Source: Cryobacterium inferilacus (GTDB lineage: Bacteria > Actinomycetota > Actinomycetes > Actinomycetales > Microbacteriaceae). Taken from it: 64,000 nucleotides of DNA. The stretch covers positions 124,001 to 188,000 of the forward strand of contig NZ_JAIEUL010000003.1 of the NCBI RefSeq assembly GCF_019599185.1. Reading direction: 5' to 3'. A model generated the notes under the pieces. The model was not told where the DNA came from. It saw only the letters and a list, made by a program, of their open reading frames with translations, and did no database searches. Position 1 is the first letter of the stretch; every line of letters begins with the position of its first letter. The position numbers were made by a program, and so were the translations under genes. Below, piece after piece: positions 49,069 to 57,972 of this stretch.

Positions 49069-50508
49069 ATGGCCCCCTCGAATGCCACCCCAGACGACCT
49101 CCCCGACGATGCCTCGGCTGAGCTGGCGGACCCGGTCGCGGCGGCGATCCGCGCGGTCATCGACCCGCTGATCGAGAACGAGAAAGTACTCGCGGCCGGC
49201 TATGCGGAGCGCACCCGACTGCTGGCCGAACTCGATCGGCTCGGCCACGACCCGGCCATCATCGCTGGCCTCTGCGGCGACCCGGTCGAGTCCGGCCGGA
49301 ATGACCCCGATACCGGCGCGCATGGGCCGACCTGGGACGACGAGGAACTCGCCCGCCGCTGCATGGCCGCCGAGGCCGCTGGCGCCCTGCGGCTGAAGGC
49401 CGGCACCGCCGGCCTCATGATCTTCTCCGCGTGCCGCCTCACCAACCAACTGCCGGGCTTCCACAAGGCTCTGGCCGAGGGCCGGATCACCTGGGGGCAC
49501 GCGCTGAAGATGCTCGCCCTCACCGACGGAGTACCCGAAGAGATCCTGCCCGACTTCGAAGCGAAAGCTCTGCCCGCCGCGGAGAAACTCACCTCCGCCC
49601 AGTTCGCCCGGGTCGCCGGCCGCATCCTGGAACGGATGCACCCGGTACCGCTGCAGGAACGCGCCGACACCGGCTTTGTGAAGCGCCGCGTCGTAGTGAA
49701 CCCCGACGCCGACGGGATGGCCTGGTTGAACGCCTACCTCAAGGCCGAGGATGCCCAGGCGATCTACGACCGGCTCAGCCACATCGCTGCCGAGGTGAAG
49801 GACGACACCGACACCGCACCGGGCGCGGGCACCGACCCCGCGCACCCCGGCCGCACCACGGACCAGCGCCGCGCGGACGCCTACCGCGACCTGCTGCTGG
49901 ACGGCATCGGCCCGAACGGGCTCGGCCACGGCATCCGCGGCACCGTGCACCTCACCGTGCCCGCGCTGACCCTGCTCGGCAGAAGCGACGAACCCGCCAT
50001 CCTCGAGGGGTACGGGCCGATCGACCCGGAGACGGCCCGGCGGATCGCCGGCACCGCGCCCAGCTGGACCCGCATCCTCACCCACCCCGAGACCGGCTGC
50101 CGACTCAGCATGGGCCGCGAGCAGTACGCGCCACCGGCGGACATGCGCCGGTACCTGCAGGCCCGCGACCACACCTGCCAGGGCATCGGCTGCACCCGCC
50201 GGGCCACGCTCAGCGAAATCGACCACACCCGCCCCTGGAACATCGGCGGCAGCACCGACGTCGACAACCTCGTGCACCTCTGTAAACCGTGCCACCGGCT
50301 GAAACACCAATCCAGCTTCCACACCAGCCAAGGCCCCGGCGGCACCCTCACCTGGACCACCCCCGGCGGCAAGACCTACGTCTCGGCACCCGCGAAGACC
50401 GACCCGGCGACGCATGACCCGGCGACGCACGACCCGGTCACGCACGACCCGGTCAGGCGGCCGCTCCCCGCACCGCGACCAGACACCGACGACCCGCCGC
50501 CGTTCTGA
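49069..50508 (+). CDS. DUF222/HNH endonuclease-like protein (13E12 type)
   Basis: A 479-residue protein with an N-terminal DUF222 (13E12-repeat) region and a C-terminal HNH nuclease domain. HNH residues are visible: C-x4-C pairs in GIGCTRRATLSEIDHTRPW and HLCKPCHRLKH, with the His-Asn layout GSTDVDNLVHLC between. Many paralogues occur per genome in Microbacteriaceae, and a DNA repair or mobile origin has been suggested; the role is unproven. Start ATG 49069 is used; GTG 49063 and TTG 49057 are in frame. The C-terminal tail has four 15-bp repeats (DPATH units). Confidence 0.9.
   Translation: MAPSNATPDDLPDDASAELADPVAAAIRAVIDPLIENEKVLAAGYAERTRLLAELDRLGHDPAIIAGLCGDPVESGRNDPDTGAHGPTWDDEELARRCMAAEAAGALRLKAGTAGLMIFSACRLTNQLPGFHKALAEGRITWGHALKMLALTDGVPEEILPDFEAKALPAAEKLTSAQFARVAGRILERMHPVPLQERADTGFVKRRVVVNPDADGMAWLNAYLKAEDAQAIYDRLSHIAAEVKDDTDTAPGAGTDPAHPGRTTDQRRADAYRDLLLDGIGPNGLGHGIRGTVHLTVPALTLLGRSDEPAILEGYGPIDPETARRIAGTAPSWTRILTHPETGCRLSMGREQYAPPADMRRYLQARDHTCQGIGCTRRATLSEIDHTRPWNIGGSTDVDNLVHLCKPCHRLKHQSSFHTSQGPGGTLTWTTPGGKTYVSAPAKTDPATHDPATHDPVTHDPVRRPLPAPRPDTDDPPPF
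50401..50460 (+). repeat. 15-bp tandem repeat at the HNH gene 3' end
   Basis: Four units based on GACCCGGCGACGCAC, the last partial, encode DPATH, DPATH, DPVTH, DPVRR. In-frame expansion of a disordered, acidic/His tail, probably by replication slippage. Confidence 0.85.
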
Positions 50509-50644
50509 CCGACCGGTTCCCCGACCGTTTCCCGGCCGGTCATGGATATCCGCCAGCGCTCACGGCCGACATCCCGCTAGGGTCGGAGGAAGAGCCCGGC
50601 ACCGGGTGACCGGCGCCGGGGCACTCCGCCCCAAAGGAGCAGCC

Positions 50645-51151
50645 ATGGCGCGCAAGCCCCCGCCCATCGTCGTCGGTGTCACCTCGGGCCAGCCCGACGC
50701 CGTGGTTCTGGCCGCCTCGGAATTCGCCACCCAATTCGGCGCCGAACTGATCTGCGCCTCGGTCGATCCCAGCCGCTATCTGCTCGAGGAACGGCCAGAC
50801 GGCAGCATGACCAGCGCGTCCTTCGACCCCGACTCGCTGGAGACCACGGAGATGGAGTTCGACCCCGGCCTGCGCGCCCAGATCGAACGGGTTTTGCATG
50901 GCCGCCCCGTCGAGTGGTCCACCCGCGCCCTCGCCGGTGACCCGGCCAAAGCCCTCGGTCACTTGGCCGGAACCGTGCGGGCGGTGATGATCGTCGTCGG
51001 CTCCCGCGAACCCACCGTGCGGCACTCCCTGCGCTATCTGTTCCTCGGCTCGGTGGCAATGCGCCTCTCGCACGGCCAGCAGCGCCCGGTCGTGATCATC
51101 CCGCTCAACCCCATCCCGTTCGGCGAAGAACCACCCTGGGACGAGGCCTGA
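50645..51151 (+). CDS. Universal stress protein-like protein
   Basis: A 168-residue protein of the UspA superfamily. Strand 1 (PIVVGVTSGQPDAVVL), the helix after it, the central RALAGDPAKALGHLAG segment, and the C-terminal AVMIVVGSREPTVRHSLRYLFLGS-like nucleotide-loop region fit the fold. The ATP-binding GxxG(x9)G(S/T) motif is only partly kept. AAAGGAG precedes the ATG, and a longer upstream frame is Arg-rich noise. Probably a single-gene unit between the HNH gene and the ABC transporter genes. Confidence 0.85.
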   Translation: MARKPPPIVVGVTSGQPDAVVLAASEFATQFGAELICASVDPSRYLLEERPDGSMTSASFDPDSLETTEMEFDPGLRAQIERVLHGRPVEWSTRALAGDPAKALGHLAGTVRAVMIVVGSREPTVRHSLRYLFLGSVAMRLSHGQQRPVVIIPLNPIPFGEEPPWDEA

Positions 51152-51248
51152 GCCTCACCCGCCAGGCGGAGCCATCCACTCAGCCCGCAGGCGGATGCGG
51201 CCGCGGATCTGCATCCTTAGCGTTGAGTCAAGACACGAAAGGGCAGAC

Positions 51249-52133
51249 ATGCTCGAGATCAGGGACATCAACAAGCACTACGGCACCCATCAGGTGCTCA
51301 CCGATGTGAGCTTCACGGTGGGCGCCGGGCGCATGACCGGCTTCGTCGGCGCGAACGGCGCCGGCAAGACCACGTCGATGCGCATCATCCTGGGGGTGCT
51401 GTCGTCGGATTCCGGCAGCGTTCTGCTCGACGGCGAGCCCCTCACCGACGGTGACCGGCGCCGATTCGGCTACATGCCGGAGGAACGCGGCCTGTACCCG
51501 AAAATGAAGGTGGCCGAACAGCTGGTCTACCTGGCCAGGCTGCACGGCCTGAGCCCGGCGGCCGCCAAGCGCAACACCAGCGACCTGCTCGAGCGGCTCA
51601 GCCTCGGCGAGCGCGCCAACGACCTGGTCGAGGCCCTGTCACTGGGCAACCAGCAGCGCGCCCAGATCGCCGCTGCGCTCGTGCACGACCCCGAATTCCT
51701 GGTGCTCGACGAACCCTTCTCCGGCCTCGACCCGATCGCCGTCGAGGTGGTGCTCACGGTGCTCAAGGAGCACGCCGCCGCCGGAGCCCCCGTGCTGTTC
51801 TCCTCCCACCAGCTCGACCTCGTCGAACGCCTCTGCGACGACCTGGTCATCATCGCCGCCGGCGAGATCCGCGCCAACGGCTCCCGCGAGCGCCTGCGCG
51901 ACCAGTTCAGCACCCCCAGGTTCGAGATCCAGACGGATGCCGACACCGGCTGGATCCGCGGCGTCGCCGGCATCACCGTGATCGACTTCGACGGCGGCGA
52001 GGCCGTCTTCGAAGCAGCGTCAGACGCGGCCAGCCAGCAGGTTCTCCGTGAAGCCGTCACCCGCGGCGCCGTGCACTCCTTCGGCCACGTCCGGCCATCC
52101 CTCGCCACAATCTTCAAGGAGGTCGTGCAGTGA
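51249..52133 (+). CDS. ABC exporter ATPase (NatA-like)
   Basis: A 294-residue ATPase. Walker A is GANGAGKTT near residues 35-43, the signature is ALSLGNQQRAQIA (SxGNQQR as in NatA-type exporters), and Walker B is FLVLDEPFSGLDPIA. The C-terminal part (about 60 residues) is a DUF4162-like region typical of these ATPases. The ATG is preceded by AAAGGG. It overlaps the permease gene by 4 nt. NatAB-like systems export Na+ or drugs; the substrate here is unknown. Confidence 0.94.
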   Translation: MLEIRDINKHYGTHQVLTDVSFTVGAGRMTGFVGANGAGKTTSMRIILGVLSSDSGSVLLDGEPLTDGDRRRFGYMPEERGLYPKMKVAEQLVYLARLHGLSPAAAKRNTSDLLERLSLGERANDLVEALSLGNQQRAQIAAALVHDPEFLVLDEPFSGLDPIAVEVVLTVLKEHAAAGAPVLFSSHQLDLVERLCDDLVIIAAGEIRANGSRERLRDQFSTPRFEIQTDADTGWIRGVAGITVIDFDGGEAVFEAASDAASQQVLREAVTRGAVHSFGHVRPSLATIFKEVVQ

Positions 52134-53266
52134 CTACCGACACCAGACCCAACACCGACACCGCCGTCGTCGGCTCCCGCGCCAGCCACACCGCGCCGAG
52201 CTTCTGGGCCAGCGTCTGGCTGGTCTCCAACCGGGAGATCATGTCGCGCCTGCGCAGCAAGGCGTTCCTCATCTCCACCGGTATCCTGTTGCTCCTCGCG
52301 GTCGGCTCGGTCGTGGCCGGCGGCCTGGTGAGCGCCAACCCGTCCACCACCTCGGTGGCCGTGGTCGGCGCCGCCGAGGCCGTGGTGGGTGACACCCCCG
52401 GGCTCAGCACGGTCCCCGCCGAGAACGTCGCCGAGGCCGAAGCGCTCGTGCGTGACGGCACCGTCGCCGCGGCCGTCGTGCCAGACGACTCCCTGATCGG
52501 CGTCAGCGTCATCGCCCTGGACTCCGCGCCGGGCGATGTCATGGGCGCGCTCAGCGTCTCCCCCACCGTCGAGCTGCTCGAACCGGCGGCGCAAGACGGC
52601 TTCCTCGTCTACATCGTGGCGATCGGCTTCGGCCTGGTCTTCTTCATGTCGGCGCTCACCTTCGGCAGCACCATCGCGCAGAGCGTCGTCGAAGAGAAGC
52701 AGACCAGGGTGGTGGAGATCCTGATGTCCACCATTCCGGTGCGGGCGCTCCTGGCCGGCAAGGTGATGGGCAACTCCATCATGGCCCTGGCCCAGATCGT
52801 GGCCATCGCCCTGCTCGTGGGCCTCGGCATGGCGGTCACCGGCCAACGGGTGCTGCTGGCCGACCTCGGCCCGGCCATCGGCTGGTTCGCGGTGTTCTTC
52901 GCCTTCGGCTTCGTCATGATCGCCGCGCTCTTCGCCGCGACGGCGTCGATGGTCGCCCGTCAGGAGGATGTGGGCACCACCACCGCACCGGTGACCTATC
53001 TGGTGATGATCCCGTACATCCTGGTGCTCTTCTTCAATGACAACCCGTTGGTGATGACGATCATGTCGTACGTGCCGTTCTCCGCACCGGTCGGGATGCC
53101 CGTGCGCGTCTTCCTCGGCACGGCCGAATGGTGGGAGCCGGTGCTGTCGCTGCTCATCCTCGCCCTCACCACCGCCGGGGTGATCCTGTTCGGCTCCCGC
53201 ATCTACCGCAACTCGCTGCTGCGGATGGGCGGACGGGTCACCTACAAGCAGGCGCTGCGCGGCTGA
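52130..53266 (+). CDS. ABC exporter permease (NatB-like)
   Basis: A 378-residue membrane protein of the ABC-2 family, NatB/YhaP type. A cytoplasmic start leads to helix 1 (AFLISTGILLLLAVGSVV), then a large outer loop of about 110 residues (AEAVVGDTPGLSTVPAENV) and five to six further helices. The conserved TRVVEILMSTIPVRALLAGKV loop between helices 2 and 3 is diagnostic. The GTG start overlaps the ATPase stop. With the ATPase it forms a complete exporter. Confidence 0.93.
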   Translation: MTTDTRPNTDTAVVGSRASHTAPSFWASVWLVSNREIMSRLRSKAFLISTGILLLLAVGSVVAGGLVSANPSTTSVAVVGAAEAVVGDTPGLSTVPAENVAEAEALVRDGTVAAAVVPDDSLIGVSVIALDSAPGDVMGALSVSPTVELLEPAAQDGFLVYIVAIGFGLVFFMSALTFGSTIAQSVVEEKQTRVVEILMSTIPVRALLAGKVMGNSIMALAQIVAIALLVGLGMAVTGQRVLLADLGPAIGWFAVFFAFGFVMIAALFAATASMVARQEDVGTTTAPVTYLVMIPYILVLFFNDNPLVMTIMSYVPFSAPVGMPVRVFLGTAEWWEPVLSLLILALTTAGVILFGSRIYRNSLLRMGGRVTYKQALRG

Positions 53267-53306
53267 CGCACAGATTCACCGCGCCCGTTTGCGCCAAGAT
53301 GGTGGG

Positions 53307-54377
53307 GTGACCTCCCTCCATGACCTGTTCTCCCGCGGCTTCGCATCCGACAACTATTCCGGCGTTCACCCGGAGATTCTCGACGCGATCGTGCGAGCCA
53401 ACGGCGCCCATCAAATCGCCTACGGCGACGACGTGTACACGGCCGAACTGCAGCGCGTTTTCGCGCGTCACTTCGGCGACGGCGTCGAGGCCTTCCCGGT
53501 GTTCAACGGCACCGGCGCCAACGTCACCGGGCTGCAGTCGATGCTGCCGCGCTGGGGAGCGGTCATCTGCGCGAGCACCGCGCACATCAACACCGACGAG
53601 GGCGGTGCCCCCGAGCGGGTCGGCGGGCTCAAGCTGCTGCCGATCGCCACGCCGGACGGCAAGCTCACCCCAGCGCTGATCGACCAGGAGGCCTGGGGCT
53701 GGGGCGACGAGCACCGGGCCCAGCCGCTCGTGGTGTCCATCACCCAGACCACCGAACTGGGCACCCTGTACACCCCGGCCGAGGTGCGCGCCATCGCCGA
53801 GCATGCGCACGCCAAGGGCATGCTGCTGCACATGGACGGCGCCCGCATCTCCAATGCCGCGGCCGCCCTCGGGGTTCCGTTCCGCGAGTTCACGAGCGAC
53901 GCGGGCGTCGACGTGCTCAGCTTCGGTGGCACCAAGAACGGCATGATGCTCGGCGAGTGCATCGTGGTGCTCAACCCCGCTGCATCCACCGGGCTCACGT
54001 ACCTGCGCAAGCTCAACATGCAGCTCTCGTCGAAGATGCGCTTCATCTCGGCCCAGCTGATCGCCCTGCTCGATGGTGACCTGTGGCAACGCAACGCCGA
54101 CCACGCCAACGCCATGGCCGCACGGCTCCGCGGTGCGCTTGAAGAGGGCATCGCGGATGGCTCGGTGACCGGCGTCTCGTTCAGCCAGCCCACCCAGGCC
54201 AACGCGATCTTCGCCGTACTGCCCGCCGGAGTCGCCGACAAGGTACGCGAGTTCTACCGGTTCTACGACTGGAACCCGGCCACCGGCGAGGTGCGCTGGA
54301 TGTGCGGCTACGACACCACCCCCGACGACGTCGACGATTTCGTCGCCGCCCTGAAGAAGGAACTGATCAGCGCATGA
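53307..54377 (+). CDS. Low-specificity L-threonine aldolase (PLP-dependent)
   Basis: A 356-residue fold-type I PLP enzyme (beta-eliminating lyase family), splitting L-threonine into glycine and acetaldehyde or acting on related beta-hydroxy amino acids. The PLP lysine is Lys 210 in LSFGGTKNGMM. Other family segments: GFASDNYSGVHPEI at the N-terminus, FNGTGANVTGL and HMDGARISNAAA (Asp for the pyridine nitrogen). The GTG start lies 40 nt after the ABC permease stop. The ATGA overlap with the acyl-CoA ligase gene suggests cotranscription. Confidence 0.92.
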   Translation: MTSLHDLFSRGFASDNYSGVHPEILDAIVRANGAHQIAYGDDVYTAELQRVFARHFGDGVEAFPVFNGTGANVTGLQSMLPRWGAVICASTAHINTDEGGAPERVGGLKLLPIATPDGKLTPALIDQEAWGWGDEHRAQPLVVSITQTTELGTLYTPAEVRAIAEHAHAKGMLLHMDGARISNAAAALGVPFREFTSDAGVDVLSFGGTKNGMMLGECIVVLNPAASTGLTYLRKLNMQLSSKMRFISAQLIALLDGDLWQRNADHANAMAARLRGALEEGIADGSVTGVSFSQPTQANAIFAVLPAGVADKVREFYRFYDWNPATGEVRWMCGYDTTPDDVDDFVAALKKELISA

Positions 54378-56080
54378 ACGTCTTCACGAACAAGCCCTGG
54401 TTGAGCTCCTACGCCCCCGGCGTGCCCAACACCATCGCGGATCCCACCGAGACCCTCGTCGACATGATCGAGGGCTCCACCCGCCGGTTCGCCGACAAGG
54501 TGGCACTGGACTTCTTCGGCGGCACCATGACCTACGGCCAGCTCGGTGAGGAGATCTCCCGCGTGGCCAACGGGCTGCGCCGGCTCGGCGTCAAGCCGGG
54601 TGACCGGGTGGCGCTCGTGCTGCCGAACTGCCCGCAGCACATCGTCGCGTTCTATGCCGTGCTGCGGCTCGGTGCCATCGTGGTGGAACACAACCCGCTC
54701 TACACCGAGCGCGAGCTGCGCCACCAGTTCGAGGACCACGGCGCCAGCGTCGCCATCGTCTGGGACAAGGTCTACACCACGGTGCGCGGCTTCCCCCGCG
54801 ATATGGGCCTGCACACCGTCGTCGCCGTCGACGTCACCAGGTCGATGCCGCTGACCACCCGGCTGGCGCTGCGCCTGCCGATCCCCAAGGCCCGCACCGC
54901 CCGCGCCGCCCTCACCGTGGCCCAGCCGCTCAAGGACGCCATCGAGTGGAACGCCCTGGTCGGTTCCCGCCGGCTGCGCACCGCGCATCCCCGCCCGCTG
55001 CTCGGCGACACCGCCGTGCTGCAGTACACCAGCGGCACCACCGGGTCGCCCAAGGGCGCCATCCTCACCCACTTCAACCTGCAGGCCAACGCCCAGCAGA
55101 GCGAGGCCTGGGTGCCGGGACTCGAACGCGGCAACGAGGTCTTCTACGGCGTCCTGCCCATGTTCCACGCCTATGGCCTCACCCTCTGCCTCACCGTCGC
55201 GATGTCGATCGGCGCCCGGCTGGTGCTGTTCCCCAAGTTCGACGTTGGCCTGGTGCTCAACGCCGTCAAGCGCACCCCGCCCACCTTCCTGCCCGCTGTG
55301 CCCCCGATTTACGAGAAGCTCGTCACGGCCGCCAACGAGCAGAAGGTCAGTCTTCGCGGCACCAAGTACGCCATTTCCGGGGCGATGAGCCTGCCCCAGG
55401 GCACCGTGCAGCTGTGGGAAGAGGCCACCGGCGGCGTGCTCGTCGAGGGGTACGGCATGACCGAGTGCTCGCCGATCGCGGTGGGCAACCCGATGGGCGA
55501 GAGCCGGCGTAACGGCACCGTGGGAGTACCGTTCCCCAGCACCGAGATCCGGGTCGTCGACCCCAAGGACCCGTCGGTCGACCGCGGCTTCGACGAAGAG
55601 GGCGAGCTGCTCATCCGTGGCCCGCAGGTGTTCTCCGGCTACTGGGACCGCCCCACCGAAACCGCCCAGACACTGCTGGCGGATGGCTGGCTGCGCACCG
55701 GTGACATCGTCACGGTGTCTCCGGATGGCTTCGTCACCATCGTGGACCGCATCAAGGAACTGATCATCACCGGCGGCTTCAACGTGGCCCCCTCCGAGGT
55801 AGAGGCCGCCCTGCTCTCGCACCCCGACATCGCCGATGCCGCTGTGGTGGGTCTCAAGAGCGAGCACGGCGGCGAGGATGTCGTGGCCGCCGTGGTGCTC
55901 ATCGCCGGCGCCACCCTCGACGTGGCCGGACTGCGGGAGTACTGCCGCACCCGCATCTCCGCCTACAAGGTGCCCCGCAAGATCATCGAGGTCGACGAGC
56001 TTCCCCGGTCGCTGATCGGCAAGGTTCTGCGCCGCAAGGTGCGCGACAGCCTCGAGGCGCCGGCAGAGCCGACCGCCTAG
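54374..56080 (+). CDS. Long-chain fatty-acid-CoA ligase
   Basis: A 568-residue AMP-forming acyl-CoA synthetase of the ANL superfamily. A3: QYTSGTTGSPKGAILTH. A5: VEGYGMTECSPIA. A8: GWLRTGDIVTV. The C-terminal Lys is in SLIGKVLRRK, needed for adenylation. Size and motifs fit long-chain fatty acid activation for beta-oxidation or lipid synthesis. It starts by ATGA overlap with the threonine aldolase gene; a longer frame would add an Arg-rich tail. The final residues (EPTA) lie at the start of a 14-bp tandem repeat that overlaps the stop codon. Confidence 0.94.
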   Translation: MNVFTNKPWLSSYAPGVPNTIADPTETLVDMIEGSTRRFADKVALDFFGGTMTYGQLGEEISRVANGLRRLGVKPGDRVALVLPNCPQHIVAFYAVLRLGAIVVEHNPLYTERELRHQFEDHGASVAIVWDKVYTTVRGFPRDMGLHTVVAVDVTRSMPLTTRLALRLPIPKARTARAALTVAQPLKDAIEWNALVGSRRLRTAHPRPLLGDTAVLQYTSGTTGSPKGAILTHFNLQANAQQSEAWVPGLERGNEVFYGVLPMFHAYGLTLCLTVAMSIGARLVLFPKFDVGLVLNAVKRTPPTFLPAVPPIYEKLVTAANEQKVSLRGTKYAISGAMSLPQGTVQLWEEATGGVLVEGYGMTECSPIAVGNPMGESRRNGTVGVPFPSTEIRVVDPKDPSVDRGFDEEGELLIRGPQVFSGYWDRPTETAQTLLADGWLRTGDIVTVSPDGFVTIVDRIKELIITGGFNVAPSEVEAALLSHPDIADAAVVGLKSEHGGEDVVAAVVLIAGATLDVAGLREYCRTRISAYKVPRKIIEVDELPRSLIGKVLRRKVRDSLEAPAEPTA

Positions 56081-56120
56081 GGCCGACCGCGCAGGGCCGA
56101 CGGCGCAGGGCCGACCGCGT
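56065..56120 (+). repeat. Four 14-bp tandem units across the acyl-CoA ligase stop
   Basis: Units at 56065, 56079, 56093 and 56107: AGAGCCGACCGCCT, AGGGCCGACCGCGC, AGGGCCGACGGCGC, AGGGCCGACCGCGT. The first is most divergent and codes the end of the protein; the second contains the TAG stop's last two bases. Period 14 is out of frame with codons, so the array lies mainly in the 3' untranslated region. Confidence 0.85.
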
Positions 56121-56137
56121 AGCGCGCCGCGGATTCA

Positions 56138-56151
56138 CATGCAGGTGCATG
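56138..56151. promoter_or_regulatory. Palindrome upstream of the nitroreductase gene
   Basis: CATGCA and TGCATG are separated by GG, a perfect 14-bp palindrome about 93 nt before the nitroreductase start. It could be an operator; no divergent regulator gene is nearby, so this is tentative. Confidence 0.35.
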
Positions 56152-56243
56152 GAATAACTGCGCGCGCTCTGCGTTCTACGTGACTGGGACAACGGTGCCC
56201 CGTATCCGATCCGCCTCTTGGTTCTACAGAAAGCTCAGGCACC

Positions 56244-56819
56244 ATGACCCTCATCACCGACACCCACAGCCGCGCCGCCGACACCACGGCGCCGATCCTT
56301 CCGGCCATGGCCGAGCGCTGGAGCCCCCGCGGCTTCGACCCGACCGCCGAGATCGACGAGGACACCCTCACCACCCTGCTCGAGGCCGCCCGCTGGGCGC
56401 CGTCCGGCAACAACAACCAGCCGGCCCGGTTCATCGTCGCCCGCCGCGGCTCGGAGAGCTTCCGCAAGATCCACTCCAACCTGATGGGCTTCAACCAGGC
56501 CTGGACCGACAAGGCCTCGGTGCTGATCCTCAACATCGCCGAGGGTGACAACCCCTGGGCGCAGTACGACCTCGGCCAGGCCGTCGCGCACCTCACCATC
56601 CAGGCCCAGCACGAGGGTCTGTTCACCCACCAGCTCGGCGGCATCGACCGCAAGGCGCTGGCCGAGGCCTTCCGCCTCAAGGACAACCAGGATGCCGTCA
56701 CCGTGACGGTGCTCGGTGTGCTCGGCGAGGCCGAGGCGCTCACCCCCGAGCTGCTCGCCCGCGAGATCGCCCCGCGCACCCGCAAGCCCGTCAGCGACAT
56801 CGTCCTCGTCAACGACTAG
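56244..56819 (+). CDS. Nitroreductase-family protein
   Basis: A 191-residue FMN-dependent reductase of the nitroreductase family. The N-terminal ARWAPSGNNNQPARFIVARR has the Ser/Gly-Asn-Gln phosphate-binding residues, and the QAVAHLTIQAQHEGL helix matches the dimer-interface region. It should reduce nitro compounds, quinones or enones using NAD(P)H. AAGCTCAGG lies ahead of the ATG. It ends 20 nt before a bidirectional terminator-like hairpin facing the convergent alcohol dehydrogenase gene. A single-gene unit with a 163-nt upstream gap. Confidence 0.93.
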   Translation: MTLITDTHSRAADTTAPILPAMAERWSPRGFDPTAEIDEDTLTTLLEAARWAPSGNNNQPARFIVARRGSESFRKIHSNLMGFNQAWTDKASVLILNIAEGDNPWAQYDLGQAVAHLTIQAQHEGLFTHQLGGIDRKALAEAFRLKDNQDAVTVTVLGVLGEAEALTPELLAREIAPRTRKPVSDIVLVND

Positions 56820-56839
56820 CCAGTCCAACCGTTCCTCGT

Positions 56840-56879
56840 GCGGACAATTGCGCCCGGCACACCGGGCGCAATTGTCCGC
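56840..56879. terminator. Perfect 18-bp hairpin between convergent genes
   Basis: GCGGACAATTGCGCCCGG (56840-56857) pairs exactly with its complement at 56862-56879 around CACA. A smaller 7-bp hairpin, TGCGCCC with GGGCGCA, follows at 56892-56909. It lies between the convergent nitroreductase and alcohol dehydrogenase stops and could terminate both. Its sequence resembles the element at 37741. Confidence 0.78.
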
Positions 56880-56913
56880 TTGGGCAACAGTTGCGCCCGA
56901 ATGGGCGCAGGAG

Positions 56914-57963
56914 CTACGGGCGCAGCAGCACCTTGATGGCGCGGCGCTCGTCCATGGCGGCGTACGCTTCGGCCACCTCGGCCAGCGGTAGCTGCAGGTC
57001 GAAGACCCGGCCGGGGTTGATGGCGCCCGAGAGCACCTCCGGCAGCAGCTCTTCCACGTAGCCGCGCACGGATGCGACCCCGCCGTTCACGCCGACGTTC
57101 CGGCCGAAGAGGGTCTTGATCGGCAGCTCGGCGCCGCCGTTGGGCACGCCGACGTAGCCGACCATTCCGCCGGGGCGGGTGGAACGGATCGCCTGGTCCA
57201 TCGACTCCTCGGTGCCGACGCACTCGAGCACGCAGTCGGCGCCCACGCCGTCGAACATCTCGTGGATGCGCTCGACCCCGGCACCGCCACGCTCCTCGAC
57301 GATGTCGGTGGCGCCGAATTCACGGGCCACGGCCTGCCGGTCGGCGTGCCTGGACATCGCGACGATGCGGGAGGCGCCGAGGCGCCTGGCGGCGATGATC
57401 GCGCAGAGGCCCACGGCCCCGTCGCCGACCACGACCACGGTACTGCCGGTGGTGACACCGGCCGAGACGGCGGCGTGGTGGCCGGTGCCCATCACATCGG
57501 CGAGGGTGAGCAGGCCGGGGATCTGGTCATCCGTGGGCGCCGTGGGGGTGGCCACGAGCGAGCCGTCGGCGTGCGGAACCCGCACGCGCTCGCCCTGGGC
57601 GCCGTCGGCGAACCCGCCGAGGCGGTCGTCTGAGCCCCACCAGCCGCCGTTCAGGCAGGAGGTGCTGACGCCGTTGACACAGTTGACGCAGGTGTTGTCG
57701 CAGTCGTAGAACGGGGCGATGACGAAGTCGCCCACCTTGACGGTCGACACGTCTGGGCCGATCTCGTCGACGATGCCGACGAACTCGTGGCCGATCCGGT
57801 GGGGCTCGTCTGTGGGGGTCACGCCGCGGTACGGCCACAGGTCGGACCCGCAGACGCAGGCCGCCACCACCCGCACGATGGCGTCGCCACCGGTGGAGAG
57901 GACAGGGTTGGGAACTTCATCGAGTCGGACATCCCGCTCGCCGTAAATAACAGTTGCTCGCAT
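56914..57963 (-). CDS. Zinc-dependent alcohol dehydrogenase (MDR family)
   Basis: A 349-residue medium-chain dehydrogenase. The catalytic zinc region has ACVCGSDLWPY and RIGHEFVGIV, and the structural zinc lobe has four Cys in DCDNTCVNCVNGVSTSC. The NAD(P) motif is VVGDGAVGLCAI. It oxidises an alcohol or reduces an aldehyde; related genes in this subgroup are annotated as zinc-dependent alcohol dehydrogenases without a defined substrate. Start ATG 57963 follows the Ddn-like gene by 9 nt, indicating a two-gene operon. Confidence 0.94.
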   Translation of the reverse strand: MRATVIYGERDVRLDEVPNPVLSTGGDAIVRVVAACVCGSDLWPYRGVTPTDEPHRIGHEFVGIVDEIGPDVSTVKVGDFVIAPFYDCDNTCVNCVNGVSTSCLNGGWWGSDDRLGGFADGAQGERVRVPHADGSLVATPTAPTDDQIPGLLTLADVMGTGHHAAVSAGVTTGSTVVVVGDGAVGLCAIIAARRLGASRIVAMSRHADRQAVAREFGATDIVEERGGAGVERIHEMFDGVGADCVLECVGTEESMDQAIRSTRPGGMVGYVGVPNGGAELPIKTLFGRNVGVNGGVASVRGYVEELLPEVLSGAINPGRVFDLQLPLAEVAEAYAAMDERRAIKVLLRP

Positions 57964-57972
57964 CAAAAAACC

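Noticed and set aside
49069-50508. HNH gene as a sign of prophage or intron
   Set aside because: DUF222-HNH genes are scattered in Microbacteriaceae chromosomes, and no phage, integrase or attachment-site signal surrounds this one.
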